From Nonlabens ulvanivorans (lineage in GTDB: Bacteria; Bacteroidota; Bacteroidia; Flavobacteriales; Flavobacteriaceae): DNA of 64,000 nt. This document shows, one piece after another, positions 49,112 to 59,305 of this stretch (within the stretch, counting starts at the first letter, position 1; every line of letters begins with the position of its first letter). The stretch lies in assembly GCF_000755285.1 (NCBI RefSeq), contig NZ_BBMK01000001.1, forward strand, positions 496,001-560,000, given 5' to 3'. Position numbers and translations under genes: made by a program. A model generated the notes under the pieces. It searched no databases, had not been told where the DNA came from, and worked only from the letters and a program-made list of their open reading frames with translations.

Positions 49112-49303
49112 CTAGTTATTAGAGTCTATTTGATCATTATTTGCTTTGTCTTCTTTAGTAGCGTCTTTAAATTCTTTAATTCCACCACCTAGACCGCGCA
49201 TTAATTCAGGTATTTTTTTACCTCCAAAAATCAATAACACTACTAGCGCTATTAATATAATACTACCATAACCAGGCATTCCTAAAATAAAGTTTGCTAA
49301 CAT
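49112..49303 (-). CDS. tatA: Sec-independent protein translocase TatA
   Basis: The 63-residue protein has the TatA layout: a span ([15 protein letters not shown]), the [16 protein letters not shown] hinge and an amphipathic helix with an acidic tail. It forms the pore-lining part of the twin-arginine pathway. The start [11 protein letters not shown] is used because the -7 box at 49326-49333 lies within a longer candidate. Confidence 0.93.
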   Translation of the reverse strand: MLANFILGMPGYGSIILIALVVLLIFGGKKIPELMRGLGGGIKEFKDATKEDKANNDQIDSNN

Positions 49304-49325
49304 AATATGTGTTTTAAAAACAGTA

Positions 49326-49333
49326 CAAAGATA
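49326..49333 (-). promoter_or_regulatory. -7 promoter box for tatA
   Basis: TATCTTTG on the minus strand, ~22 bases before the tatA ATG. Confidence 0.5.
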
Positions 49334-49516
49334 CAATGAACTCATTCAACTTTTAGAATTGACGTTAAAATTAGTTATTTTATGAAAAGTATAATTTTTA
49401 TACCTATTCAAAGAGCTATTATTATATTGACCAACACAATTTTAAAATCTACCAGAAGTTGATTAGTATTAGAAATCGCATTGTGTAGAAATAACGTGTG
49501 AGCTAGTATATTATTT

Positions 49517-49524
49517 TATCTTTG
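49517..49524 (+). promoter_or_regulatory. -7 promoter box for the M23 peptidase gene
   Basis: TATCTTTG, 10 or 19 bases before the two candidate ATGs. Confidence 0.5.
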
Positions 49525-49543
49525 AAAACCGTTAATGACGCTC

Positions 49544-50410
49544 ATGGCTACTAAAAAGGAAAAAGGAAAACTTAAAAGAAAATGGTTGCATCGCTATCGT
49601 ATGGTGGTGCTCAATGATGATACTTTTGAAGAACGTTTTTCTTTAAACTTAACTAGGTTGAATGTTTTTATAGTTACTGTACTATCTGCTATCATTCTTA
49701 TAGGATTAACGACAGTTTTAATAGCATTTACACCTTTAAGAGAGTTTATACCAGGTTATGCAAGTACTAAGCTTACTAAAGATGTTATTACTTTAGAAAA
49801 TAAAACTGATTCTTTATTGACCTCTATCCAAATGCAACAGCAAAAATATGACCGTATTCAAATGGTCCTGAGCGGTAACATTACTGCAGCAGAATATGCT
49901 AGAATAGACAGTATTGCAAAAATAGAAACTGCAAGTCAAGAGAACTTACCAATCCCTATTGAAGAAGATAGCTTATTGCGAGAAGAAGTGGATCGTGAGG
50001 ATAAGTTTAACGTGATAGAAGGAGCAACTAGTCGTACAAACTTTATATTCTTTACACCTGTAACTGGAACTATATCAGATGGTTTTAATGCAGAAAAAAA
50101 ACATTATGCCGTAGATATTACATCTGCAGCAAATTCACCAGTAAAAGCAGCGGCAGACGGTACTGTAATATTTGCAGGCTGGAGTGCAGATACGGGCAAC
50201 ACGATTCTTATGGAACATTCCTATGGTGTAATTACAGTTTACAAGCACATGGCCACATTGAATAAAAAGCAAAACGATCAAGTACAAGCTGGTGAGGTGA
50301 TAGGAATTGTGGGCAACACGGGTGAGTTAACTAATGGACCACATTTACATTTTGAATTGTGGATGGATGGCTATCCACAAGACCCTACTAACTTTATTAA
50401 CTTTCAGTAA
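49544..50410 (+). CDS. M23 family metallopeptidase
   Basis: The 288-residue protein (ATG 49544; 49535 is possible) has a membrane anchor (FIVTVLSAIILIGLTTVLIA), a coiled periplasmic linker and a LytM/M23 domain: GFNAEKKHYAVDITSAANSP, then GNTGELTNGPHLHFELWMDG. Zinc ligands HxxxD and HLH are present, so it should be an active endopeptidase on peptidoglycan cross-links. It overlaps the GH3-like gene by one base. Confidence 0.9.
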   Translation: MATKKEKGKLKRKWLHRYRMVVLNDDTFEERFSLNLTRLNVFIVTVLSAIILIGLTTVLIAFTPLREFIPGYASTKLTKDVITLENKTDSLLTSIQMQQQKYDRIQMVLSGNITAAEYARIDSIAKIETASQENLPIPIEEDSLLREEVDREDKFNVIEGATSRTNFIFFTPVTGTISDGFNAEKKHYAVDITSAANSPVKAAADGTVIFAGWSADTGNTILMEHSYGVITVYKHMATLNKKQNDQVQAGEVIGIVGNTGELTNGPHLHFELWMDGYPQDPTNFINFQ

Positions 50411-51910
50411 TGTCAATAAAATCATTCGCAGCAAAGGTTTTTGCAGCCATCATTGATAGGCAAACTCGGAAATGGTCTAATCAGCCTATTGCTTCTCAAG
50501 AAAAGGTTTTCAAACATCTCATTAAAACGGCTCAGGACACGTCCTTTGGTAAGGCGCATTCTTTTGACAGCATAGATTCTCATTCAGAATTTATTAAAAA
50601 CGTACCTGTACGAGATTATGAAGAGTTAAGGCCATTTGTTGATAGAGTTGTTGCTGGTGAGTCAGATATTTTATGGCCAGGAAAACCGCTCTATTATGCA
50701 AAAACTTCTGGAACAACTAGTGGAGCAAAATATATTCCTATTACTAAGGAATCTATGCCAGAGCATGTAAATGCTGCTCGTAATGCGATTCTAAGTTACA
50801 TCCACGAGACAGGTAAAGCTGCCTTTGTAGATTATAAAATGATTTTCTTGCAGGGTAGTCCCGAGATGGAAGACAAAAACGGTGTGCAACTAGGTCGATT
50901 GAGCGGTATTGTAGCCCATTATGTTCCGGGATACTTACAAAAAAACCGTATGCCATCTTGGAAAACCAACTGTATTGAAGATTGGGAAACTAAGGTAGAA
51001 GCAATTATTGATGAAACCTTACCTGAGAATATGGGTATCATTTCTGGAATCCCTAGTTGGGTACAAATGTATTTTGAGCGCATTGTACAACGCACAGGAA
51101 AGAAAGTAGGAGATGTGTTTCCTAACTTTAATCTCTTTATATACGGTGGTGTAAATTTTGAACCTTATAGGCCTAAATTTGAGCAGCTTATAGGAAGAAA
51201 TGTTGACAGTATTGAGCTTTTTCCAGCAAGCGAAGGGTTTTTTGCATATCAGGATAAGCAAGATGTGAAAGGAATGCTATTGTTATTAGATGCTGGGATT
51301 TTTTATGAGTTTATTCCAGCAGATCAATTTTTTGATGAAAACGCACCACGTTTAACTATAGGTGAGGTGGAGATAGGTGTGAATTATGTGCTTATTATTT
51401 CTACAACAGCTGGTTTATGGGCATATAACATAGGTGATACAATTGCTTTTACCTCTACCAGTCCGTATCGCGTTATAGTAACTGGTCGTATCAAGCACTA
51501 CATCAGTGCAAGTGGAGAACATGTCATAGGTAAAGAAGTAGAGCATGCTATGAAAGAAGCAGCAAACATCCATGGCGTTGTCATAAATGAATTTACTGTT
51601 GCACCACAACTTGCCCCCAGATAATGATGAATTACCTTATCATGAGTGGTTTATAGAGTTTGGTGAGACACCATCAAATATCACAGCATTTAAAGAAACC
51701 TTAGATCTTAAAATGCGGGAACAAAATAGTTACTACGATGATTTAATTGTTGGAAAAGTATTGCAACCACTTGTTATAAAGAATGTTGCGGTGAATGGAT
51801 TCAAGGGATACATGAAAATTATTGGTAAACTCGGTGGACAGAATAAATTACCTAGACTATCCAATGATCGTAAAATTGCAGACGTACTAGAGCAGTTATC
51901 GCACGATTAA
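50410..51910 (+). CDS. GH3 auxin-responsive promoter-like family protein (one frame break)
   Basis: The corrected product is 499 residues. It has the adenylate-forming ATP motif YYAKTSGTTSGAKYIPITKE, then FPASEGFFAYQDK and GLWAYNIGDTIAF, as in GH3 acyl-acid-amido synthetases. Bacterial members are of unknown substrate. The C5 run at 51614-51618 has one surplus C; correcting it reads VAPQLAPDNDELPYHEW. It is translationally linked to the M23 gene. Confidence 0.88.
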
Positions 51911-51985
51911 TTTTGAAATAATAATTTTACAATCATATAACAGGCTGCAAATAATTGTTATCGCTGTATAGACTAGTTAAATAAC

Positions 51986-51993
51986 TATCTTTG
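51986..51993 (+). promoter_or_regulatory. -7 promoter box for the DUF6909 gene
   Basis: TATCTTTG, 16 bases before the ATG at 52010. Confidence 0.5.
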
Positions 51994-52009
51994 CTAGGAA
52001 ATTTATTAT

Positions 52010-53739
52010 ATGCCTATACTTAACGTAGAACCACGCACAAGAGCCCAAGAAAGTACTAATGCCATTGAACGCATGTATATCACCATGCGACATTTATTTA
52101 ATCGTGGCTTTTATAAACCTATGGGTGTGAGTGGAGAATCTTTAAGAGAATCACTCCTTACCTTAAGACCAGAAATCTATGGTTCTATTGCTGAAGAGAA
52201 AATAGAACTAAGCGGTTTACTTTACGTGATGGACCGTTTACCAGAAGGTATTGAAGAGTGTTCTTATATCAATTTAACCAGTGATGAAGGTTATCAAGGT
52301 TCTCATTTTAAAGCTATAATCCCTAAAAAAAGGCGTCGCAACTGCTATCGCATCGATAAGCATCAGATGAATATTGAGGTCACACGTGGCCGATCAGAGA
52401 TTTATGATATACTGACGCACCTTACTTTTCTTATGATAGAATCTCATAAGATTATGAAGCAAGTGCTAGTAGGTGATAATGGTAGTACAACTCGCGACTG
52501 GAAATGTCTAGAGGCAGTAATAGGAAAAACAAAACTCACACAGCAAGAAAAAGAAGTTGCAGTAACACATGTAGCGACTATATTAGGGCGCACTTTTGAA
52601 GAGGTGATGAGCGTTTATAATGATTTTGCAACTGCAAAAAATCCTCATCAGTTTTTAAGTACCATCTATCATTTAGGTAATCTTGCAAAGAAAGAAATCC
52701 TAGATGGGGGGGAAAAGAGATTGGTGACATTCTCTCCTGTTTTAAGAGAACGTCTGGGTCACATATTCATGGAGATAAATGGGCGTTACGTATCAAGCAA
52801 CATCTAGTAGACCACAATCTATTTGATAGACCATTACACATCATTAGTGCAAACCTGCACAGTGTAATGAATTCACTTTACGGACCTAAAGCACTTGAGG
52901 CAAAGTTGAAAAATAGCGACCGTATGGAGTTGTTTGCAACACTTAGTAATGACGCTGCAAAAAAAGACCGCGATGCTATTAAAAAGCACGCGCTCGCAAA
53001 TGGAATGTCTTATCTCAAGGATGAAAGCGGTACTAACATAGACGTACAGATTTTTGATATGTCCCAGTGCCAGTATATGGATGTAGACTTTTGTTCAGTT
53101 AGCTTCCGCGAAAGCGAGGAAAACACAAAGCCAGTGCTTATAGTCATGGATTATGCTTTTGGAGAACAAGCTTATGAGACCATGGATGAGCTGTTGAAGC
53201 CATATAAAGATGAGAATGGTAAACTGCATTTAATGAACATGAAGTCTATTAACATCATGGGTAAAGCAGGTATTCTAGAAGGTGATAAAGGAGACATTAT
53301 GGTGCCTGATGCTCATGTTTTTGAAGGTACTGCAGACAACTATCCGTTTAAAAATAAACTGACTAAAAAAGATTTAAAAACTGATGGTATCAATGTAGTA
53401 GCCGGTTCTATGGTTACTGTGTTGGGTACATCATTACAAAATAAAGATCTATTACAGTTTTTCTATAGTTCAAGCTGGCGTGTGATAGGTCTAGAGATGG
53501 AAGGTGCACATTATCAAAAAGCCATACAAGCTGCCTCTAGAGTACGTCGCAGTATCAATAAAAAGATTAATGTGCGATATGCATATTATGCTAGTGATAA
53601 TCCTTTAAAAACAGGTCATACACTTGCCAGTGGTGGATTAGGTCTTACAGGAGTAAAACCAGTATACGTCATTACTGAAAAAATCCTTGAACAGATCATG
53701 GAAAACAGTGTCGCTCCAGAAATAAGTACAGAATTATAA
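52010..53739 (+). CDS. DUF6909 family protein, nucleosidase-like C-terminus (one frame break)
   Basis: The corrected product is 576 residues. The N-terminal half (TRAQESTNAIERMYITMRHL ...) matches what I know as DUF6909. The C-terminal half contains GSMVTVLGTSLQNKD and VIGLEMEGAHYQKAI, resembling the EMEGA active-site motif of nucleoside phosphorylases/nucleosidases (for example AMP nucleosidase). A nucleotide-cleaving role is an inference. One G is missing at 52771-52772; correction reads FMGDKWALRIKQHLVD. A one-mismatch palindrome occurs at ~53102. Confidence 0.8.
53102..53116. repeat. Iterated palindrome, one-mismatch copy in the DUF6909 gene
   Basis: GCTTCCGCGAAAGCG differs from the consensus at one base and is read in a different phase (Ser-Phe-Arg-Glu-Ser). 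Confidence 0.6.
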
Positions 53740-53783
53740 TTTAAGCTTCCTATTATCGTTTTTACGTAGAAGTAAACTTCAAT

Positions 53784-53791
53784 TATATTTG
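53784..53791 (+). promoter_or_regulatory. -7 promoter box for the polysaccharide locus
   Basis: TATATTTG, 24 bases before the Wzz-like ATG. The genes that follow are tightly packed to 60.3 kb, so this may drive most of the locus. Confidence 0.5.
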
Positions 53792-53815
53792 AATAAATAA
53801 AATCATCGATATTTC

Positions 53816-54852
53816 ATGGAAAACCAACCACAGAATAATCAAGAGCAAGAAGTAGATTTAGTTCCCGTTTTTGTCTGGATTAGTAATGGATTTAAAAATA
53901 TATTTACTGGTGTAGGTAATCTACTCAAAGGAATAGGTCACTTTTTAATATTATTCCTGATTTTTATTCAGAAAAATTTAATCATTATCGCAATTACTTC
54001 TATTGCCGGTATTGCATTAGGTTGGTATTTGAACTTAAAATCGAGTGATCAATTTACTGCACAAATAGTAGTGAAGCCCAACTTTAAAAGTGCAGGTCAG
54101 TTAATTTCTAATATTAACTATTATCAGTCTTTAGTAGAACAAGAGGACTTTGAAAAGTTATCTCAAGAACTAAATACTTCAAGAGATAAAACTTCAAAAA
54201 TCACTTCATTAAGTATCCGTCCAGAGTTTAATGATACAGAACTGTTAGAAGAATATGATCAACTAGCAAGAAAGTCCGATACCATGGCTTTAGAAAACTT
54301 CACTTTTGAAGGGTTTAAAGCAGCAAAACGTGATCAAGATTATCAATTTCAGTTAATTCAAATCGCATCTAGAGATAGAACGGTTCTTGAAAATTTAATA
54401 GATGATGTCATTAGAGTAAAAGAAAACTCAATTATTAAATCAGAGCAACAAGCACTTAAAGAAACGGCAGATTTTGATCTTAAATCAATGAACTATCAGC
54501 TGATTGAACTAGACTCTTTAATCGCAGCTTATCAAACAGCCATTAAATCTAGTGATGTGCAAGGTGGTAATGGCACTAATTTATACTTGGGCGATCAAAA
54601 ACCATCAGAAGCTTTAAAAAATCTATTTGATCAAAAGAGAAATATACTCTATACAATGTCTTCTGTAAGAAAGATAAGTATAGCTATGGTAGTACTATTA
54701 ATGTAGTGTCTCAGTATATCAAAAAAGGTGTGATAGAAAAAAAGCACTACCGTCTTAAAGGAGCATTTATAGGTTTAGGATTTGGACTTTTAATTGCTCT
54801 ATTTCCACTAGTTTGGAGATTTTTGAAAAACTACGAAAAAGAGAATGCTTAA
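53816..54852 (+). CDS. Wzz/chain-length determinant-like protein (one frame break)
   Basis: The corrected product is 345 residues with a membrane span near residues 50-72 (FIQKNLIIIAITSIAGIALG), a periplasmic coiled region and a second span near the end (GAFIGLGFGLLIALFPLVWR). This two-span topology is that of Wzz co-polymerases, which set O-antigen or capsule chain length. One base is missing at ~54684 (restoring YGSTINVVSQYIKKG). Its stop overlaps the rmlB ATG. Confidence 0.85.
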
Positions 54853-55861
54853 AATATTAGTCACCGGTGGAGCAGGTTTTATAGGAAGTAATCTTATTGA
54901 ATACTTACTCAATAATACTAGTGACCATATCTATAACCTAGATAAACTTACCTATGCAGCAGACCTAGATTTTGCTCATAATTATCATCACGATCGACTC
55001 ACTTTTATTGAAGGCGATATATGCAACGCAGTGTTTATTAATCAACTATTTAAAGAATATCAGTTTGATAAAGTGTATCATCTCGCTGCAGAGTCTCATG
55101 TAGATAATAGCATTGAAAATCCTCAGGTTTTTATAGAAACTAATGTCAACGGAACTTTTAACTTGTTGCATACGAGTTATCAATTGTGGATGGAAAAGCC
55201 ACGAGTTTTCAAGTCTTCTTTTCAAACTACTCAACCTCGATTTCTCCATATCTCAACAGATGAGGTGTATGGAAGTCTCAAGGATGAAGGTTTTTTCACA
55301 GAAACGACTCCGTATGCACCTAGCAGTCCGTACAGCGCCAGTAAGGCCGCAAGCGATCATCTAGTGATGAGTTATGTGCATACTTATGGTTTTCCTGCGG
55401 TAATCACTAACTGTAGCAATAACTATGGACCTAGACAGCATGATGAAAAGTTAATACCTGTCGTGATAAGAAAAGCTTTAAACGATGAACCTATTCCTAT
55501 TTATGGAGATGGAAAAAACGTGCGTGATTGGTTATATGTAACAGACCATTGTCAGGCCTTACATACTGTTTTAGAGAACGCTAGTCAAGGAGAGAATTAT
55601 AACGTAGGAGGAAAAAACGAAATAAAAAACATAGATATAGCAAATCACATATGTACCATACTAGATGAGGTACAGCCTCGTAAAGATGGACAACCTTATG
55701 CAGCACAAATTACCTATGTAAATGATCGGCCAGGACATGACTACCGTTATGCAATTGATCCATCAAAGATTGAAAAGGACTTCAAATGGCAACCAGCAGA
55801 AACCTTTACTACGGGAATCAAAAAAACAGTAGAATGGTATCTCAAAAAATATAACTCATGA
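54845..55861 (+). CDS. rmlB: dTDP-glucose 4,6-dehydratase
   Basis: The 338-residue SDR protein has [30 protein letters not shown], and the [11 protein letters not shown] catalytic YxxxK. It converts dTDP-glucose to dTDP-4-keto-6-deoxyglucose, step two of dTDP-L-rhamnose synthesis. It overlaps the gene before and after by 4-8 bases, in an rmlBACD order. Confidence 0.96.
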   Translation: MLKILVTGGAGFIGSNLIEYLLNNTSDHIYNLDKLTYAADLDFAHNYHHDRLTFIEGDICNAVFINQLFKEYQFDKVYHLAAESHVDNSIENPQVFIETNVNGTFNLLHTSYQLWMEKPRVFKSSFQTTQPRFLHISTDEVYGSLKDEGFFTETTPYAPSSPYSASKAASDHLVMSYVHTYGFPAVITNCSNNYGPRQHDEKLIPVVIRKALNDEPIPIYGDGKNVRDWLYVTDHCQALHTVLENASQGENYNVGGKNEIKNIDIANHICTILDEVQPRKDGQPYAAQITYVNDRPGHDYRYAIDPSKIEKDFKWQPAETFTTGIKKTVEWYLKKYNS

Positions 55862-56721
55862 AAGGAATAGTTCTAGCTGGTGGCAGCGGTACCAGACTGC
55901 ATCCACTTACTTTAAGTGTGAGTAAACAGTTAATGCCTATCTATGATAAGCCCATGATTTATTATCCTATCTCAACTTTAATGAGTGCTGGAATACAAGA
56001 AATATTAATCATTTCTACGCCACAAGATCAACCACTTTTTAAAAATTTACTGGGCGATGGATCTCAACTGGGCTGTAGGTTTGAATATGCCGTTCAAGAA
56101 AATCCTATTGGACTGGCAGAAGCGTTTATTATAGGTGCTGATTTTATAGGAGAAGATAGTGTTGCTCTAATTTTAGGAGATAATATTTTCTATGGAACAG
56201 GTCTTGAAAAAGCACTTCAAGAAAGTGTGAACCCAGAAGGTGGAGTTATTTTTGCTTATCATGTAAATGATCCACAACGATATGGTGTGGTAGATTTTGA
56301 TGAAAATATGCGAGTAACCAGCATAGAGGAGAAACCTATAGAGCCACGTTCAAACTATGCTGTTCCTGGAATATATTTCTATGATAATGAGGTAGTAGAA
56401 ATTGCAAAATATATACAACCATCACATCGTGGTGAATTAGAAATTACAGACGTCAATAACGTATACCTCAATCGTGGTAGACTTAAAGTAAATGTGCTCG
56501 ATCAAGGAACTGCATGGCTCGATACAGGCACCTTTGAATCCCTAATGCAAGCCAGTCAGTTTGTACAAGTAATCGAACAGCGTCAAGGCTTAAAAATAGG
56601 CTCTATAGAAGAAGTAGCTTATCGTAAACGATATATTGAGAAGCAACAACTCAAAAACCTCGCACAACCTCTTATAAAAAGCGGTTATGGAGATTATTTG
56701 ATGAGACTTACAGAGAAATGA
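55858..56721 (+). CDS. rmlA: Glucose-1-phosphate thymidylyltransferase
   Basis: The 287-residue nucleotidyltransferase has [35 protein letters not shown] and [16 protein letters not shown]. It makes dTDP-glucose from dTTP and glucose-1-phosphate, the first rhamnose step. It starts inside the rmlB stop (ATGA). Confidence 0.97.
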   Translation: MKGIVLAGGSGTRLHPLTLSVSKQLMPIYDKPMIYYPISTLMSAGIQEILIISTPQDQPLFKNLLGDGSQLGCRFEYAVQENPIGLAEAFIIGADFIGEDSVALILGDNIFYGTGLEKALQESVNPEGGVIFAYHVNDPQRYGVVDFDENMRVTSIEEKPIEPRSNYAVPGIYFYDNEVVEIAKYIQPSHRGELEITDVNNVYLNRGRLKVNVLDQGTAWLDTGTFESLMQASQFVQVIEQRQGLKIGSIEEVAYRKRYIEKQQLKNLAQPLIKSGYGDYLMRLTEK

Positions 56722-57254
56722 TTGTAAAAGAAACTCCGTTAAAAGACTGCTACATCATCGAGCCACCTGTTTTTGGTGATGATCGCGGTTATTTCAGTAT
56801 TAGACATGATAAATACGCTTTCGCGAAAGCGTTTCCTAACCATCCACCATTTATATTACATAACGAGTCCTTTTCAAGCTATGGAGTGCTGCGTGGTTTA
56901 CATCTACAAAAAGGAGATGCTGCTCAAGCAAAGCTAGTGCGTTGTGTACAAGGTAAAATCCTGGATGTAGCAGTAGATTTCAGACCAGATTCTCCTACTT
57001 ATTTAAAACATTTCACCATTGAATTAAGTGGTGATAATCATAAACAACTTTTAGTTCCTAGAGGATTTCTACATGGCTTTTCTGTCCTGTCAGATACAGC
57101 AATCGTAAATTATCAAGTAGATAACACTTACCAACCAGAGACTGAATTTGGGATACGATATAATGACCCAACGTTAAATATAGATTGGCAATTACCAGAT
57201 AGTGCTGTTTTATTATCTGAAAAAGATGAAAAATTAGATTTTTTAAAATTATAA
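56718..57254 (+). CDS. rmlC: dTDP-4-dehydrorhamnose 3,5-epimerase
   Basis: The 178-residue cupin has [31 protein letters not shown] and [14 protein letters not shown]; His and Asp active-site residues are in place. It epimerises the sugar at C3 and C5. The gene carries palindrome copy 11 as [10 protein letters not shown]. It overlaps rmlA by 4 bases. Confidence 0.96.
   Translation: MIVKETPLKDCYIIEPPVFGDDRGYFSIRHDKYAFAKAFPNHPPFILHNESFSSYGVLRGLHLQKGDAAQAKLVRCVQGKILDVAVDFRPDSPTYLKHFTIELSGDNHKQLLVPRGFLHGFSVLSDTAIVNYQVDNTYQPETEFGIRYNDPTLNIDWQLPDSAVLLSEKDEKLDFLKL
56816..56831. repeat. Iterated palindrome copy 11 (in rmlC)
   Basis: Perfect CGCTTTCGCGAAAGCG read as AFAKA. Confidence 0.95.
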
Positions 57255-57260
57255 TCAGAA

Positions 57261-57284
57261 TGTCAGTCTGAGCTTGTAGAAGAC
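57261..57284 (+). repeat. Short dispersed-repeat-like string before rmlD
   Basis: TGTCAGTCTGAGCTTGTAGA followed by AGAC resembles a dispersed GTCAGTCTGAGCTTGTCGAAG-type sequence I recall from Bacteroidota intergenic regions. Only one copy is present in this window. Confidence 0.35.
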
Positions 57285-57285
57285 G

Positions 57286-58143
57286 ATGTTTGACAAATAC
57301 AAACCTTTGAAGAAAATTCTTATAACAGGAGTAAACGGTATGTTAGGCACAGCAATTAAACATGCTTTATCTAGTCATGATGTTAGTGGGTTTTCAAGTC
57401 AAGAGTTAGATATTACTTGTGTGCAGCATTTTCATAAAAATGTAGCGTCTTTAAAACCAGATTACATCATCAATTGTGCAGCATACACAGCTGTAGATCT
57501 TGCCGAAACCGAACAAGAAAAAGCATTTAAAATCAATGCTCTTACTGTTGAAAAAATGGCGCAAGTCGCAAAACAATACAACGCTACATTTATACACTTC
57601 TCTACAGATTATGTTTTTAATGGTAACGCCACTAGACCATATCTACCTACTCAACAAACTGATCCCATCAATGTTTACGGAGCTAGTAAACTAGCTGGCG
57701 AAAAAGCCATAAGTCAGGTTGATGATAAACATTATATTTTTAGGATTTCTTGGTTGTACGCAGCACATGGTAAGAATTTTTTCAAATGGGTAGCAGGTAC
57801 TGATTTAAAGGAGTTAAACATTGTGAATACGCAAACGGGTTCACCTACCAGCGCGTCTGACGTTGCTGATTTTATTAATCATCTTCTCAACAATGATCCT
57901 GCAAATTATGGAGTTTACCACTTTACAAATCAAGGTGAGATGACGTGGTACGCTTTCGCGAAAGCGATAAATCAAAAATTAGATTTAAATAAAACTATCA
58001 ATCCAGTAGCCACTTTTAAAACAGCTGCAAAACGACCAGCTTATAGTGTGATGGATTGCAAAAAATTAGAACAGGTTTTCAATTATTTAATTCCATCTAT
58101 TAGCGATGGATTAGATAGGGTAGTGGCTAGGTATAAGTCTTAA
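57286..58143 (+). CDS. rmlD: dTDP-4-dehydrorhamnose reductase
   Basis: The 285-residue SDR protein has ILITGVNGMLGTAIKHALSS, HFSTDYVFNG, and the YGASKLAGEKA catalytic YxxxK. It makes dTDP-L-rhamnose, ending the pathway. Start could also be TTG at 57307 (MKKILITGVNG), closer to the family's usual N-terminus. Palindrome copy 12 encodes WYAFAKAINQ. Confidence 0.94.
   Translation: MFDKYKPLKKILITGVNGMLGTAIKHALSSHDVSGFSSQELDITCVQHFHKNVASLKPDYIINCAAYTAVDLAETEQEKAFKINALTVEKMAQVAKQYNATFIHFSTDYVFNGNATRPYLPTQQTDPINVYGASKLAGEKAISQVDDKHYIFRISWLYAAHGKNFFKWVAGTDLKELNIVNTQTGSPTSASDVADFINHLLNNDPANYGVYHFTNQGEMTWYAFAKAINQKLDLNKTINPVATFKTAAKRPAYSVMDCKKLEQVFNYLIPSISDGLDRVVARYKS
57951..57966. repeat. Iterated palindrome copy 12 (in rmlD)
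   Basis: Perfect CGCTTTCGCGAAAGCG read as AFAKA. Confidence 0.95.
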
Positions 58144-58177
58144 GGAAACCTTATTTTTACAACTTTACAACTAATAT

Positions 58178-59305
58178 ATGTCTGAAAAGAATCATAAAGT
58201 AGCATTAATCACTGGTGTAACCGGTCAGGATGGTGCTTATTTAAGTGAGTTTTTATTAAAAAAAGGATATGAAGTGCATGGTATTAAACGTCGTGCCTCA
58301 TTGTTTAATACAGATCGTATAGATCACTTGTATCAAGATCCTCACGAGACTGATGTAAAATTCAAATTACATTACGGTGATCTTACTGATACGACTAACC
58401 TGACTAGAATCATCAAGGAAACACAGCCAGACGAGATTTATAACCTTGCGGCTATGTCACATGTTCAAGTTTCTTTTGAAATGCCTGAATACACCGCAAA
58501 TGCCGACGGAATAGGTGCGCTACGCATTCTAGAATCTGTACGCTTGCTAGGAATGGAAAAAAAGACTAAGGTCTATCAAGCTTCTACTTCAGAATTGTAT
58601 GGTAAGGTGCAAGAAATTCCACAATCAGAGACGACTCCATTCTATCCGCGCAGTCCATATGCGGTTGCAAAGATGTATGCATATTGGGCAACAGTAAATT
58701 ATCGCGAGGCTTATGGGATGTTTGCTTGTAATGGGATACTTTTTAACCATGAATCTCCAGTACGTGGAGAGACATTTGTAACCAGAAAAATTACTCGTGC
58801 GACTTCAAAAATTGTAAAAGGACTTCAAGATAAAGTGTATTTAGGTAACCTAGATGCCAAAAGAGATTGGGGACACGCAAAAGATTATGTACGCATGATG
58901 TGGATGATCCTACAACACGATGAGCCAGAAGATTGGGTTATCGCGACAGGAACGACGACTAGTGTAAGAGACTTTGTGCGTATGGCTTTTCAATACATAG
59001 GTATTGAGTTAGAATTTAATGGTGAAGGCGTGGACGAGAAAGGAACGGTGAAGTCCTGCTCAAATCCAGATTACCAACTAGAAATAGGAAAAGAAGTAGT
59101 GGCGGTAGATCCACGTTATTTCCGTCCTACAGAGGTGGATTTATTAATAGGAGATCCTAGTAAAGCTAAGGAAAAACTAGGTTGGGTTCCAGAGATTGCT
59201 TTACAAGAACTTGTAAACGATATGATGAAAAGTGATTTACACTTAATGTCTCGAGAAGAATATTTAAAAAGTGGTGGTTATAGAATTAACAACTACTTTG
59301 AATAA
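58178..59305 (+). CDS. gmd: GDP-mannose 4,6-dehydratase
   Basis: The 375-residue SDR protein has [54 protein letters not shown] and the GMD-type [16 protein letters not shown]. It converts GDP-mannose to GDP-4-keto-6-deoxymannose for GDP-L-fucose. The next gene starts at the following base. Confidence 0.97.
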   Translation: MSEKNHKVALITGVTGQDGAYLSEFLLKKGYEVHGIKRRASLFNTDRIDHLYQDPHETDVKFKLHYGDLTDTTNLTRIIKETQPDEIYNLAAMSHVQVSFEMPEYTANADGIGALRILESVRLLGMEKKTKVYQASTSELYGKVQEIPQSETTPFYPRSPYAVAKMYAYWATVNYREAYGMFACNGILFNHESPVRGETFVTRKITRATSKIVKGLQDKVYLGNLDAKRDWGHAKDYVRMMWMILQHDEPEDWVIATGTTTSVRDFVRMAFQYIGIELEFNGEGVDEKGTVKSCSNPDYQLEIGKEVVAVDPRYFRPTEVDLLIGDPSKAKEKLGWVPEIALQELVNDMMKSDLHLMSREEYLKSGGYRINNYFE

